A stretch of DNA of 64,000 nt from Bacteroidia bacterium (GCA_033391075.1 JAWPMV010000001.1:7812001-7876000); one strand, 5' to 3'; shown: positions 43,482 through 51,770, numbered from the stretch's first letter. Made by a program: numbers and translations. Notes: a model not told the origin generated them from the letters alone.

Positions 43482-44369
43482 TTAGTATTTCACAATTTTC
43501 TTGTTGAATACTTCGCTTCCATTGCTCACGCGTATCAAATAAAATCCGGGACTGAGTGCTTTAGTATTTATAGAACCCAACCACTTATCTGCTCCTGTGA
43601 ATTTGCTTTGATACTCCAGCTTCAATTTTTCTCCATTCAAATTGTAGACTTCTACCGAAGGCTTGATTCCCTGATTTCCTGGAATGCTTAATTCCACATA
43701 GTCTGTGAAAGGATTGGGAGAGGCGTCAAAAGAATCCGATCGATCGATTCCCGTTCTGCTATGGCTAGCTCCTCCCTGGGATGCTGCACCTGGACTAGTA
43801 TTAGTACATAGTTCAACCGTATAACTTCCCCAGGCTTCTCTTTGAAATCCGTCCCAATGAGGCATAGGATTTGTGAAAATATCCCTTACGAAAAGCTCTA
43901 AATTTATCACCATGAGATTTGCTTGAGGATACCCCAAAGGGAGTCCTGTGCTAAAATTAAATGGGATTTCCAGTGTATAGGCATCTATTTGGTTCAGATC
44001 AGCCACTTGATAGGTAGCTGAATGCGTCAGGCCTCCGCTTACATAGGGATGGTCTATACTAACTTCTACTCGAATAGCTAGCAGATCTTCAATGGGATCA
44101 CTCGGTCTATAGGTAATTATTTCATTAAAAATTACCTGATTCGGCATTCCTTTAATGTATAGCACCGGTTGGCAGCCAACATTAGGATCTTTGGGGTTTT
44201 TGGGATTTCTGTCAAATTGCTGAGGAGAAGTGTGGGCCCCGTTCCCGGTTCCATGACCATTATCTGTAACGATGATTATCGTCTGAGGAGTTTGGGCATA
44301 GAGAGAATTGATCGAAAAGGACAAGAAGACTGCAAAAAAGCAGAGGGTAACATGTGTTATTGTTTTCAT
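43482..44369 (-). CDS. Secreted T9SS type A protein of unknown family (paralog 1)
   Basis: A 295-residue exported protein, signal peptide ending LYAQ (about 26). The mature protein opens with a motif shared by its two neighbours, TIIIVTDNGHGTGNG, then a region with CQPVLYIKG and FNEIITYRPSDPIEDLLAIRVEVSIDHP, and LEIPFNFS. The last 80 residues are a type A sorting domain (FDASPNPFTDYVELSIPGN..., VEVYNLNGEKL, LSPGFYLIRV). The core domain is not recognised; a beta-sandwich is likely from the strand pattern. It lies 62 nt before the CHAT gene and 157 nt after paralog 2, all on the minus strand. Confidence 0.72.
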   Translation of the reverse strand: MKTITHVTLCFFAVFLSFSINSLYAQTPQTIIIVTDNGHGTGNGAHTSPQQFDRNPKNPKDPNVGCQPVLYIKGMPNQVIFNEIITYRPSDPIEDLLAIRVEVSIDHPYVSGGLTHSATYQVADLNQIDAYTLEIPFNFSTGLPLGYPQANLMVINLELFVRDIFTNPMPHWDGFQREAWGSYTVELCTNTSPGAASQGGASHSRTGIDRSDSFDASPNPFTDYVELSIPGNQGIKPSVEVYNLNGEKLKLEYQSKFTGADKWLGSINTKALSPGFYLIRVSNGSEVFNKKIVKY

Positions 44370-44526
44370 GTCATGAGATTAAGTAGCGAACAAAATAAAA
44401 ATTCAAGTGTATTACAGCCCCTTTATCGTCAAAAGGCCTGCAATAAGCGTAAGCAGAAATTTAGCTTCCTTGTGCTTAATACGATAGGACGTATGAAAGC
44501 AAAAAATCTAAACAGAAAAATGAAAT

Positions 44527-45411
44527 TTATTTTTTCAGCAACTTGATTACTTCTGGATCATCGTCAGAAAGCAATTGTATGAGATACATGCCCGGGGGTA
44601 AATCTTGGGTAGAGAATGAGCCAATCCATTGACCGTCTCCCATAAACTTAAGGCTTGTTTGCATAGGAAGCTGACGGCCTTGCATATCCATAAGTTTGAT
44701 TTTTGGTTCTTTACTTTCCGGGGCAGTTATCCGCAATTCGAGGTAGTCCTGAAAGGGATTGGGGAAAGCCTGAAAGCTATCTGAAATATCTTGAGAAATA
44801 GAGCTTCTATGATTACCGGCTCCCGGACAAGCATGATGTTGGCCTTGTCTGCAAATCCGGGTGTTGTAGACACCTGCGGATTTAAATTCGAATGTACCAG
44901 ATGGGAGATTACTCAGGCCTGTGGGGCGAGTGGAGATTTCAATTTGAATTTGCATCCTTCTTCTAATTCTCCTTCTCCTGCGAAGTTCTACCCTAAAGCT
45001 GAGCGGGATTTCTATATACTCGGTATTCAAGCCTTTTACTACATTAAGATCCGTTCGGTTAAATACTTCGGTGTAGGTAAAACCTCTGGGAATATTTCGG
45101 TGCTGAATCTCTAGCTTTATCTCAATTTGAGAAATAGAAGATACAGGATCGGTTGGGGTATACTGGATAAGGTCATTAAAATCAAGCTGAAACCTCCTGC
45201 GCCTATCGGTAGGAATCAATTCCTGACAGGGAGGATTAGTCAAAGCTTCATCAAAAGGCTCAAGTTCATAATCTTCAAACATTTCCCCTTCATTTCCTCG
45301 CCCATTATCAGAAGCAATAATAATGGTACGGGGCATTTGGGCAAAGAGAAAGACGGGACTACAAAAGAGGAATAAAAAGAGAACTCTGAGATAGCTTTTT
45401 GATATCAACAT
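44527..45411 (-). CDS. Secreted T9SS type A protein of unknown family (paralog 2)
   Basis: A 294-residue exported protein, signal peptide ending LFAQ. It opens TIIIASDNGRGNEGE, followed by PPCQELIP, FQLDFNDLIQYTPTDPVSS, EIKLEIQHR and YIEIPLSF, all aligned with paralogs 1 and 3. An arginine-rich segment (RVELRRRRRIRRRMQI, about 148-163) is special to this copy. The C-terminus is a type A sorting domain (FQAFPNPFQDYLELRI, KLMDMQGRQLPMQ, LPPGMYLIQLL). Function is unknown. Middle gene of the tandem trio. Confidence 0.72.
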   Translation of the reverse strand: MLISKSYLRVLFLFLFCSPVFLFAQMPRTIIIASDNGRGNEGEMFEDYELEPFDEALTNPPCQELIPTDRRRRFQLDFNDLIQYTPTDPVSSISQIEIKLEIQHRNIPRGFTYTEVFNRTDLNVVKGLNTEYIEIPLSFRVELRRRRRIRRRMQIQIEISTRPTGLSNLPSGTFEFKSAGVYNTRICRQGQHHACPGAGNHRSSISQDISDSFQAFPNPFQDYLELRITAPESKEPKIKLMDMQGRQLPMQTSLKFMGDGQWIGSFSTQDLPPGMYLIQLLSDDDPEVIKLLKK

Positions 45412-45524
45412 CAGATACAGATTTATCAGGGGTTTCGAATAAAAAATACCTTAAAAGATAGCTTTTTTTACGCTTGTAAGCAGTTTTTTAGTCCGAACGC
45501 GCATTACTTCTGCATCAGAGGTCG

Positions 45525-45557
45525 AAAAAATCCACATACCCTTTCGGGCATGTGGAT
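45525..45557 (-). terminator. Terminator of secreted paralog 3
   Basis: On the minus strand ATCCACATGCCC, loop GAAA, GGGTATGTGGAT, then TTTTTT. One G-T wobble. It lies 20 nt after the stop codon, so paralog 3 can be expressed alone. Confidence 0.9.
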
Positions 45558-45576
45558 CGAGCTCATTGTGTATCGC

Positions 45577-46452
45577 TTATTCTATGACAAGTCTTTGGCT
45601 AAATGTCCTTTCCGAAGTTCTGACATGGAGCAAATAAATGCCGCTGGGAAGTTGTGCTGTAGGAACAGATGAAATCCAGGTATTATTTCCACTGTATTTA
45701 CTGGTTGGGGAAATAGATTGTGCTTTTCCGGATAGGTCGAAGAGAGTAATCTCGGGCATCTGATCCCCATCTGCAGGAATCTGAAGACTCAGGTAATCCT
45801 TTACAGGATTTGGAAATGCAAGGAACTCCATTTCTTGTGCTTCTTCGATCCCTTCCCGAAATCCAATGCCCGATTTTATGCTTTTCAAGCAAATTCTTGC
45901 AGGATAAAAGCCAAAGGATCGAAAATCAAAATTGGAGCCATCAACAGCAGGAGTCAAGCCATCGTCGAGTGTAGCGATCTCCAGATAGATATCGAGAGTC
46001 GATTCTATGAAATAGAAAGGAAGAATTTCTACCACAAGTTGTAAGGGAATCTCGAGGTATCCATTTGGGTTCACCACCAGGTCCGAAAGTCGGTAAACAT
46101 GCTCGGCATTATAAGGAACACTTAGCATAGGATCATCTATGCTGACTTTTACCCTTACATAATTTAAAGAGGAAATCGATGAACCTGGCGTATAATATAT
46201 GATATCATTCACCGTCAGGTCCAGGTTGCGACCGTTTCCATTTCGGCTTAGTGGCTGGCAGGGAACTTCAACTTCCAAATCGTCAAAGGGTTCCGCCTCG
46301 TAAACAAAGTTTACTTCTTCATCACCAGTACCATGTCCATTGTCAGACACAATAATAATGGTCATGGGTTGTTGCCCAAACACAGCAGAGCATGTACATC
46401 CTAGAATAATGAATGCAAATAGTAGTTGAAAGCAAGTCTTACAAAGATTCAT
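45577..46452 (-). CDS. Secreted T9SS type A protein of unknown family (paralog 3)
   Basis: Start set at the ATG giving MNLCKTCFQLLFAF, which yields a signal peptide of normal length ending VFGQ; an ATG 36 nt upstream (46488) would add MNFYCFLLNTLR. The mature protein opens TIIIVSDNGHGTGDEE, then VPCQPLSR, LDLTVNDIIYYTPGSSISS, VRVKVSIDDP and LEIPLQLVVE, matching its two downstream neighbours. The type A sorting domain is at the end (FLAFPNPVKDYLSLQIP, ITLFDLSGKAQ, LPSGIYLLHV). The family is not recognised. It is divergent from the ECF sigma gene, with 230 nt between them. Confidence 0.72.
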   Translation of the reverse strand: MNLCKTCFQLLFAFIILGCTCSAVFGQQPMTIIIVSDNGHGTGDEEVNFVYEAEPFDDLEVEVPCQPLSRNGNGRNLDLTVNDIIYYTPGSSISSLNYVRVKVSIDDPMLSVPYNAEHVYRLSDLVVNPNGYLEIPLQLVVEILPFYFIESTLDIYLEIATLDDGLTPAVDGSNFDFRSFGFYPARICLKSIKSGIGFREGIEEAQEMEFLAFPNPVKDYLSLQIPADGDQMPEITLFDLSGKAQSISPTSKYSGNNTWISSVPTAQLPSGIYLLHVRTSERTFSQRLVIE

Positions 46453-46682
46453 TCTTAAAGTATTAAGCAGAAAACAATAAAAGTTCATGAAAACAGAGTA
46501 GCAGTGAATTTTTTTTCCAAATTTCGAATAATGAGTAGCTTCGCATATTGGGAAAAGGAGGAAAACCCTATTGCTCCATTTTTCTCTATCAGACGCAAAG
46601 GGGGACTTTATCTCAACAGAAATTCAATTTTTTTTTCCATTTTTAATGTTGGATGAAATTTAAAACAGGCAAATAGCGGAAC

Positions 46683-47249
46683 ATGCTTCCATCGGATCAG
46701 GACATCATTGACGGTATCAGACAAGGGGGGACGGCCCGCCAAAGACTCGCATCCCAGATTTATAAACAATTTATGGGCTATGTCTATAAAGGTCAGCAAC
46801 GCTACAAGTTGAACCTGGAAGAGGCGCTGGATGCCTATGCAGATGCTATAACGGGAGTTTGCCGTCATATTGAAGCCGGGAAATTTCGAGGAGAAAGCAA
46901 GCTCTCTACTTATCTTTTTAAATCTTTTTCCAACAGATGTGTTGATAAACTCAGAAGGCGCGCGTCTAATGCAAATGTAGAATGGGAAGACCTGACACCG
47001 ACGATGCCGGACAAGGCTAAAACCATGATACAGGAGCTTGTCGTAAAAGAAGATACGCAAAGACTATTGTCCCTAATGGATGAATTGGGAGAAAACTGCA
47101 AAAAGATTCTCGTCGATTCTGAATATTACGGATTCAATATGGAAGAGATCGCAGAGCGTATTGGATTTAAAAATGCTGCCAGTGTATCCAGTATGAAATA
47201 CAGATGCCTGGATAAATTGAAGAAACTGATCGGCAAGCGGAATAGCTAA
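46683..47249 (+). CDS. ECF-type RNA polymerase sigma factor
   Basis: A 188-residue sigma-70 family protein. Region 2 is at about residues 26-95 (QIYKQFMGYVYKGQQRY, then YADAITGVCRHIEAGKFR and STYLFKSFSNRCVDKLRRR). Region 4 is at about 125-185 (LGENCKKILVDSEYYGFNMEEIAERIGF and a SVSSMKYRCLDKLKKL helix). It is followed after 22 nt by a one-TM regulator and is divergent from the three secreted paralogs and CHAT gene, the most obvious regulon (inference). The long, CHAT-associated subgroup of Bacteroidota sigma factors looks similar. Confidence 0.9.
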   Translation: MLPSDQDIIDGIRQGGTARQRLASQIYKQFMGYVYKGQQRYKLNLEEALDAYADAITGVCRHIEAGKFRGESKLSTYLFKSFSNRCVDKLRRRASNANVEWEDLTPTMPDKAKTMIQELVVKEDTQRLLSLMDELGENCKKILVDSEYYGFNMEEIAERIGFKNAASVSSMKYRCLDKLKKLIGKRNS

Positions 47250-47271
47250 GAGAAACACAGCAAAAGATATT

Positions 47272-48027
47272 ATGGCCAAAAAAGACATTTATACTCCTGA
47301 TCCTGAGCGTATACAATTGTATCTGTCTGGAAATATGTCAAAAGCCGATCAAGTGGCCTTTGAAAATGAGATAGATACGACTCCTCAACTGAGGGATGCT
47401 GTTCAGGAAGCTGCCCTTGCCAAATGGACCATACATGCCTATGCCAATCAGGAGGAGATGAAAGCACTGAATGAGCTCTACGAGGATAATGCGCAGAAAG
47501 CGAAGCTGATAAACTTGATGCATTATCGCTGGATGGCTGTAGCTGCGGCTATAGCACTTTTGCTGGTAGCTTACTTCATCTTTAAACCTGCTCCCGTCAA
47601 AAATATGGAGCAAATCATCGCTTCTTATTATGAGGTACCGGCTTCTCCTGATATCATGGCCATTGATACAGAAGAAGCTTTGAGAAAGGCAGATAAGGCT
47701 TATGGTGATCAGGACTGGCAAACAGCTATTGATGCCTATGAGCAGATTCATGAAGACTCTATTTCCAGTTTTCAGATTTCCCGTATAGCATTTTTTAAGG
47801 GGATCAGCCAAATGGAATTAGGGAAATGGGAACAGGCTGAAAATTCCTTATCAACTGCAAATCAACATCCAGAGCAAAGTCAATGGTATTTGGCTTTACT
47901 TGCTCTGAAAAAAGGAGATCGGGAGAAAGCCAAAGAACGTCTCTCCGCCATCAGTTCCAATGCTGATCATTACTTTGCTTCACAGGCAAATTCCTTATTG
48001 GAAGAGCTTGAGGCTCTGAAAGAATAA
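47272..48027 (+). CDS. Probable anti-sigma regulator with periplasmic TPR domain
   Basis: A 251-residue protein with a cytoplasmic helical N-terminus (ERIQLYLSGNMSKADQVAFE, about 13-32), which has the shape of an anti-sigma domain but lacks zinc-binding cysteines and histidines. One TM helix lies at about 84-104 (RWMAVAAAIALLLVAYFIF). The periplasmic part (about 130-251) contains tetratricopeptide-like repeats (ALRKADKAYGDQDWQTAIDAY and a MELGKWEQAENSL repeat). It is 22 nt after the ECF sigma gene. The periplasmic TPRs could sense, or be cleaved by, the CHAT-TPR protein encoded opposite (inference). A good terminator follows. Confidence 0.78.
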   Translation: MAKKDIYTPDPERIQLYLSGNMSKADQVAFENEIDTTPQLRDAVQEAALAKWTIHAYANQEEMKALNELYEDNAQKAKLINLMHYRWMAVAAAIALLLVAYFIFKPAPVKNMEQIIASYYEVPASPDIMAIDTEEALRKADKAYGDQDWQTAIDAYEQIHEDSISSFQISRIAFFKGISQMELGKWEQAENSLSTANQHPEQSQWYLALLALKKGDREKAKERLSAISSNADHYFASQANSLLEELEALKE

Positions 48028-48051
48028 TATCTCTAACATCTATTACATAGA

Positions 48052-48080
48052 AACCCGGCTTTTCAGTCGGGTTTTTTATT
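48052..48080 (+). terminator. Terminator of the ECF sigma/regulator operon
   Basis: AACCCG pairs with CGGGTT around a GC-containing loop, followed by TTTTTTATT, about 25 nt after the regulator stop codon. Confidence 0.85.
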
Positions 48081-48224
48081 GATATACCTGCCTGGCTTTT
48101 GGCTCTATCTATTTCTAAATAAGATGGAATTATCCCTCAGAACATAAACCTCCATTTTTACCCGGACTGAAAGGAAGCGAGAGGAAATTATTATCCTTTA
48201 CTTTGCTAAAGAAATTAAGGCTAA

Positions 48225-48722
48225 ATGAAGATCCAACTCAGAAAAATGACCGCTACAGACTGGCCCAGGGTAAAAGACATTTACCAAAAAGGCCTGGATT
48301 TGGGCTATGCTTCTTTTGAAACGGAGGCGCCTGCCTGGGAAAAATGGGATGCAACACATCTGACTGATTGTCGATATGTAGCAGAAACTTCCGAGGGGAT
48401 ATTGGGTTGGATTGCGTTGAGTAAGGTATCAGCCCGTGAAGTTTATAAAGGAGTTGCTGAGGTCAGTATCTATATCGATCCGGCGCAATCGGGTAGGGGA
48501 TTAGGAAAGAAGTTGATGGAGAAAGTGATAGAAGAAAGTGAAAAGCGAGGCTTCTGGACCTTGCAATCTGGTATCTTCCCTCAGAATACGGCCAGCATTC
48601 ACCTACACGAAAAAATGGGCTTTAGAAAAATCGGCTACAGAGAAAAAGTCGCCAAAAGAGTGGGCATCTGGCAAGACAATGTACTTATGGAAAGGAGGAG
48701 TAAGAAAGTGGGTTTGGATTAA
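48225..48722 (+). CDS. GNAT acetyltransferase of the phosphinothricin/arsinothricin type
   Basis: A 165-residue GNAT enzyme using acetyl-CoA. The acetyl-CoA-binding motif A is QSGRGLGKKL (about 88-97). The sequence around GYASFETEAPAWEKWD and the C-terminal HEKMGFRKIGYREKVAKRVGIWQDNVLMER fit the phosphinothricin N-acetyltransferase family, which also includes arsinothricin acetyltransferases (ArsN1). It ends 4 nt into the convergent next gene. An arsR operon lies about 1.5 kb away, but not adjacent. The substrate is inferred from family only. Confidence 0.85.
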   Translation: MKIQLRKMTATDWPRVKDIYQKGLDLGYASFETEAPAWEKWDATHLTDCRYVAETSEGILGWIALSKVSAREVYKGVAEVSIYIDPAQSGRGLGKKLMEKVIEESEKRGFWTLQSGIFPQNTASIHLHEKMGFRKIGYREKVAKRVGIWQDNVLMERRSKKVGLD

Positions 48723-49231
48723 GGCTTACTTCTTAAATCCTTGGTCAGGTATAAAACGAGCCCATCATCTACTTCTATTTTTGTATGGTAAACGGCTGGC
48801 TTTCCATGATAAAACAGTCCCTTTCCATCCGGAACATAGCCTCGCCGGACATACATGACCTGAGCTGCTCCATAATCCGGAGGCATTCCCACACCAATTC
48901 CCGCAAAATCTGATATGAGACTCATTCGCCTTTCTGCCTCATCCATCATTGCACTCGCGATTCCTTTCCGATGAAATTTTTGTAGAACATTCAAATCAAC
49001 GATCTCCGGGATTCCTTGCGATTTGAAAAATGTATAACCTGAAATCCATTGGATGGTCAAATAGCCCGCAAATTCTCCCTCCCATTCTGCTAGAATGATA
49101 TCTCTTTCGCCCTTTTCTTGAAATTGGAAATATCGTTCGTATTGGCTGGCTGGTTTTTTCCATCCTTGTGCGTTAAAGGCTTGTTCGATAGGCAATGCAT
49201 CCCCTTCGCTAAGGGCTCTCAAATGGATCAT
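48719..49231 (-). CDS. GNAT family N-acetyltransferase
   Basis: A 170-residue GNAT acetyltransferase. Motif A is FHRKGIASAMM (about 86-96), preceded by the strand EIVDLNVL. The C-terminal part, GIGVGMPPDYGAAQVMYVRRGYVPDG, is the usual AAQxxYxxxGF acceptor-side motif. The substrate cannot be named. Its 3' end overlaps the neighbouring acetyltransferase gene by 4 nt in convergent orientation. The next gene is 98 nt upstream. Confidence 0.82.
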   Translation of the reverse strand: MIHLRALSEGDALPIEQAFNAQGWKKPASQYERYFQFQEKGERDIILAEWEGEFAGYLTIQWISGYTFFKSQGIPEIVDLNVLQKFHRKGIASAMMDEAERRMSLISDFAGIGVGMPPDYGAAQVMYVRRGYVPDGKGLFYHGKPAVYHTKIEVDDGLVLYLTKDLRSKP

Positions 49232-49329
49232 GGAAATAGGTATTGGGTCGAAAGAAAAAATCGACAGAGTTTGTATCTAAGGGAAGAGGTTTTTGATTCC
49301 TCCATTGCTTCTTCTTTGTTTTTATATCA

Positions 49330-50091
49330 TCAGGCAAGGTTCAAATTTCCCCTGAAAATCCATTCCCGAGGCCTTGGTCCGCCCAGTCGATCCTCGATAT
49401 GACTGATAAGTGCAAGCAGGCTTTTCTCTTCATCTCTTCTACAGCTAGCCTCAATGGCTTCTGCCAGGATTCGTCCAAATTCCGGATCATCTTTGCTTAG
49501 GAAAGGGATAAGTCGCTTTTTCTTTTGGGGAAATTGTTGTTTTAGCTGAAAATGGAGCTTAATGCAATCCTCAATGATTCCTGCAGCAACGAGCCGAGCT
49601 CCCAGCATATCCCCATTATCCAGACAGTCCCAATAGTCTTTTCGCTGATCGTCCAAGCCATACTTGGCCAATTCTCTTTGCACATCTGTGATGGGTTCCG
49701 CCTTTTTCTTCAGTCTTGCCCTTGCCTCATTCACCAGTTCGGCTATGACGGGATCTCGCTCCAGGCGACATTCACCATGAGCCATGATATGAGCAGTATG
49801 AGGTTTATCTCCTTCTTGTCTAAAATAGGCACGTATTTGCTCGGGGGGATTGTGGAAATACTCAATCTCGACTCCTCCAATCCAGGTATTGCCTCTTTCC
49901 CTAAAGTCAATCCCTTCCTTTAGTATCACATATACATCTATGTCAGAATGCTTGTCCAGTCTACCGTGTGCATAAGATCCACTGGCGATGATCCCGATCA
50001 CTTCCGGATTTTCACTTACTTGATCTATGTAGGTTTTGAGGGCTTTGTCGAAAATTTGTTTTCGCTCTCCCTCCCGACTAGTGTGCTGCAT
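49330..50091 (-). CDS. Nucleotidyltransferase-fold protein
   Basis: A 253-residue protein with an N-terminal nucleotidyltransferase domain: GSYAHGRLDKHSDIDVYV (about 38-55) supplies the GS motif and the metal-binding Asp50 and Asp52. The C-terminal part is helical (LVNEARARLKKK..., DCLDNGDMLGARLVAAGIIEDCIKLHFQ), as in aminoglycoside or small-molecule nucleotidyltransferases and HEPN-like helical partners. Whether it modifies a drug, an RNA or a protein is unknown. Monocistronic and divergent from arsR. Confidence 0.75.
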   Translation of the reverse strand: MQHTSREGERKQIFDKALKTYIDQVSENPEVIGIIASGSYAHGRLDKHSDIDVYVILKEGIDFRERGNTWIGGVEIEYFHNPPEQIRAYFRQEGDKPHTAHIMAHGECRLERDPVIAELVNEARARLKKKAEPITDVQRELAKYGLDDQRKDYWDCLDNGDMLGARLVAAGIIEDCIKLHFQLKQQFPQKKKRLIPFLSKDDPEFGRILAEAIEASCRRDEEKSLLALISHIEDRLGGPRPREWIFRGNLNLA

Positions 50092-50158
50092 TTGTCTGTC
50101 TGTTTGCGTGTAATTTATACTCCTGAACGATAGGAAAGGTTGAGAAAATGAAAAAAAA

Positions 50159-50194
50159 TTGAAACTTAATTCTATTTAATCGTATATTTACGAT
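50159..50194 (+). promoter_or_regulatory. arsR promoter with overlapping ArsR-type operator
   Basis: TTG (50159-50161), a 21-nt spacer, then TATATTTA (50183-50190). Across the -7 box lies the inverted repeat ATCGTA-TATT-TACGAT (50179-50194), the form of ArsR operators. The ATG is at 50210, so a bound repressor would block RNA polymerase. Confidence 0.75.
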
Positions 50195-50209
50195 ATATAA
50201 TGAATTGCA

Positions 50210-50548
50210 ATGGCGATCAATAAAAAACATAGTTTCGAAAGTAGGCAGATTGAGTTGGCAGATTTCGCAAAAGCATTGGCGCATCCTGCCCGCATAGCCA
50301 TCATTGAAGTATTGATAAAAAGGCAGAGTTGTATATGCGGAGAGATTGTAGAAGAACTGCCTTTATCCCAATCAACGGTTTCCCAGCACCTGAAAGAATT
50401 GAAGAAAGTCGGTTTGATTACTGGCGAGATTGAAGGGGTACGGACCTGTTATTGCCTGGACCTGACGGTTTTTGATCAGTTCATTGGACTCTTCCAACAC
50501 CTCAAAGGAGAGATCGATACCTATAAAGAGAAAATTAATTGTTGTTAA
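50210..50548 (+). CDS. arsR: ArsR family metalloregulatory repressor
   Basis: A 112-residue winged-helix repressor. The HTH is in the segment LPLSQSTVSQHLKELKKVG. Metal or arsenite-binding thiols are likely Cys41 and Cys43 (SCICGEI) in the DNA-recognition region; further cysteines are at 80, 82 and the terminal 111-112. It is first of an arsR-DUF6428-arsC operon and should bind the inverted repeat that overlaps its own promoter, releasing it when As(III) or a similar thiophilic ion binds. Gene name is by family and context. Confidence 0.88.
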   Translation: MAINKKHSFESRQIELADFAKALAHPARIAIIEVLIKRQSCICGEIVEELPLSQSTVSQHLKELKKVGLITGEIEGVRTCYCLDLTVFDQFIGLFQHLKGEIDTYKEKINCC

Positions 50549-50594
50549 ATTTTGCGGCGAATTATATTGCCGCAGCGAAATCATATATACACCT
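50549..50594 (+). other. Intra-operon hairpin between arsR and the DUF6428 gene
   Basis: TGCGGC (50553-50558) and GCCGCA (50569-50574) pair around a 10-nt AT-rich loop, with ATTT/AAAT extending the stem imperfectly. No T-run follows; it may set mRNA stability between the two genes. Confidence 0.4.
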
Positions 50595-51131
50595 ATGAAT
50601 TGGCAAAGTTTTAAAGATAGCCTATCTGCTCATCCGGAAGCTCCTCTTCAGTTTGAATATGCTTCGGAGCAGTATGTTAGTCCTGCTTATCACATTACCG
50701 AAATCAAGCAGGCCCAAATCACCTCTGTAGATTGTGGAGGGAAAATGAATGCGTGGAACGAAGTTGTCGTACAACTTTGGGTTCCCGAAGGCAAGGCTGA
50801 AGAAGTACCTATGTCTTCAGCTAAGGCACTCAAGATCATTGATCTGGTAGAGAAAAGTTTACAAATCCACCCGGATGCACCGGTGAAGATTGAATATGGG
50901 GACGCTGCTTTCCCCACACGCCAAATGTTGATAGAAGAAATAGGAACCCAGGATGGAGAAGTACGGGTAAGCCTGGTTGCTGATAAAACTCAGTGCAAAG
51001 CCAATGATAGAGGAGGGGAGTGCGGTCCTAAGAAAACAGAAAAGCCTAAAGTCGTATTACAAAGCCTGGGGAGTAGCCTGAGTGTCGCCAATGAAGGCGA
51101 TTGCTGCACTCCCGAGTCGGGCTGTTGTTAA
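50595..51131 (+). CDS. DUF6428 family protein of arsenic operons
   Basis: A 178-residue cytoplasmic protein. The start is set at ATG giving MNWQSFKDSLSAHP; an upstream open frame to 50472 overlaps arsR and is not real. DUF6428 proteins regularly sit between arsR and an arsenate-reductase-like gene in Bacteroidota; their function is unknown. The sequence has CKANDRGGECG and a cysteine-rich end (GDCCTPESGCC), which suggests soft-metal or As(III) binding (inference). The next gene starts 9 nt after its stop. Confidence 0.82.
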   Translation: MNWQSFKDSLSAHPEAPLQFEYASEQYVSPAYHITEIKQAQITSVDCGGKMNAWNEVVVQLWVPEGKAEEVPMSSAKALKIIDLVEKSLQIHPDAPVKIEYGDAAFPTRQMLIEEIGTQDGEVRVSLVADKTQCKANDRGGECGPKKTEKPKVVLQSLGSSLSVANEGDCCTPESGCC

Positions 51132-51140
51132 TTTATTCCT

Positions 51141-51770
51141 ATGAAACAGCATCTCTTTCCTCCTCTGCTCGAGTTTATGAATGATCGGGCGAAAGAATTT
51201 GATCAAATAAGTGCTGAGCGTAAGGTCCTTTTGGGCCAGCTCAGCACTTATCTTTCGACTAAATACCAAAAAGCTGAGACTCCAAAGCTCATTGTTATCT
51301 GTACCCATAATTCCAGGAGGAGCCATATGGGGCAAATCTGGCTGTCGGTCGCAGCAGAATATCTTACTTTACCCCATTTAGAATCATATTCAGGAGGAAC
51401 GGAGGCCACCGCTTTTAACCATCGATCTGTAGCTGCTTTGCAGAAAAGTGGATTGGAGATCCGTACAGAAAATGCCGATAGCAAGAACCCTGTGTATCAG
51501 CTAAGTTGGAAAGCAGATATGGATGCTTATCGGGCCTTTTCCAAGAAATTTTCGGATCCTCCAAATCCTGAGCAAGCTTTTGCAGCCATTATGGTATGTA
51601 CGGAAGCTGATGAAGCCTGCCCTTTTGTTCCGGGCGCTGAATTTCGACTTGCGCTGCCTTTTGTGGATCCGAAAGCTTTCGATGATACTGATTTGGAAGC
51701 GGAAAAGTATGAAGAACGGTCCCGGCAAATAGCTCGGGAAATACTTTTTGCACTAAAAGAGGCATCTTAA
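51141..51770 (+). CDS. arsC: Arsenate reductase-type low-molecular-weight phosphatase
   Basis: A 209-residue protein of the low-molecular-weight tyrosine phosphatase/thioredoxin-type ArsC fold. The P-loop CTHNSRR (Cys54 to Arg60) follows the LIVI strand, with SHMGQIW after it. A second cysteine pair region, CTEADEACPFVPG, may supply the redox thiols and the catalytic aspartate. It probably reduces As(V) to As(III). It ends the arsR-DUF6428-arsC operon. An arsenite efflux gene (acr3 or arsB) would normally follow but is absent; a MATE exporter with its own promoter is next. Confidence 0.8.
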   Translation: MKQHLFPPLLEFMNDRAKEFDQISAERKVLLGQLSTYLSTKYQKAETPKLIVICTHNSRRSHMGQIWLSVAAEYLTLPHLESYSGGTEATAFNHRSVAALQKSGLEIRTENADSKNPVYQLSWKADMDAYRAFSKKFSDPPNPEQAFAAIMVCTEADEACPFVPGAEFRLALPFVDPKAFDDTDLEAEKYEERSRQIAREILFALKEAS

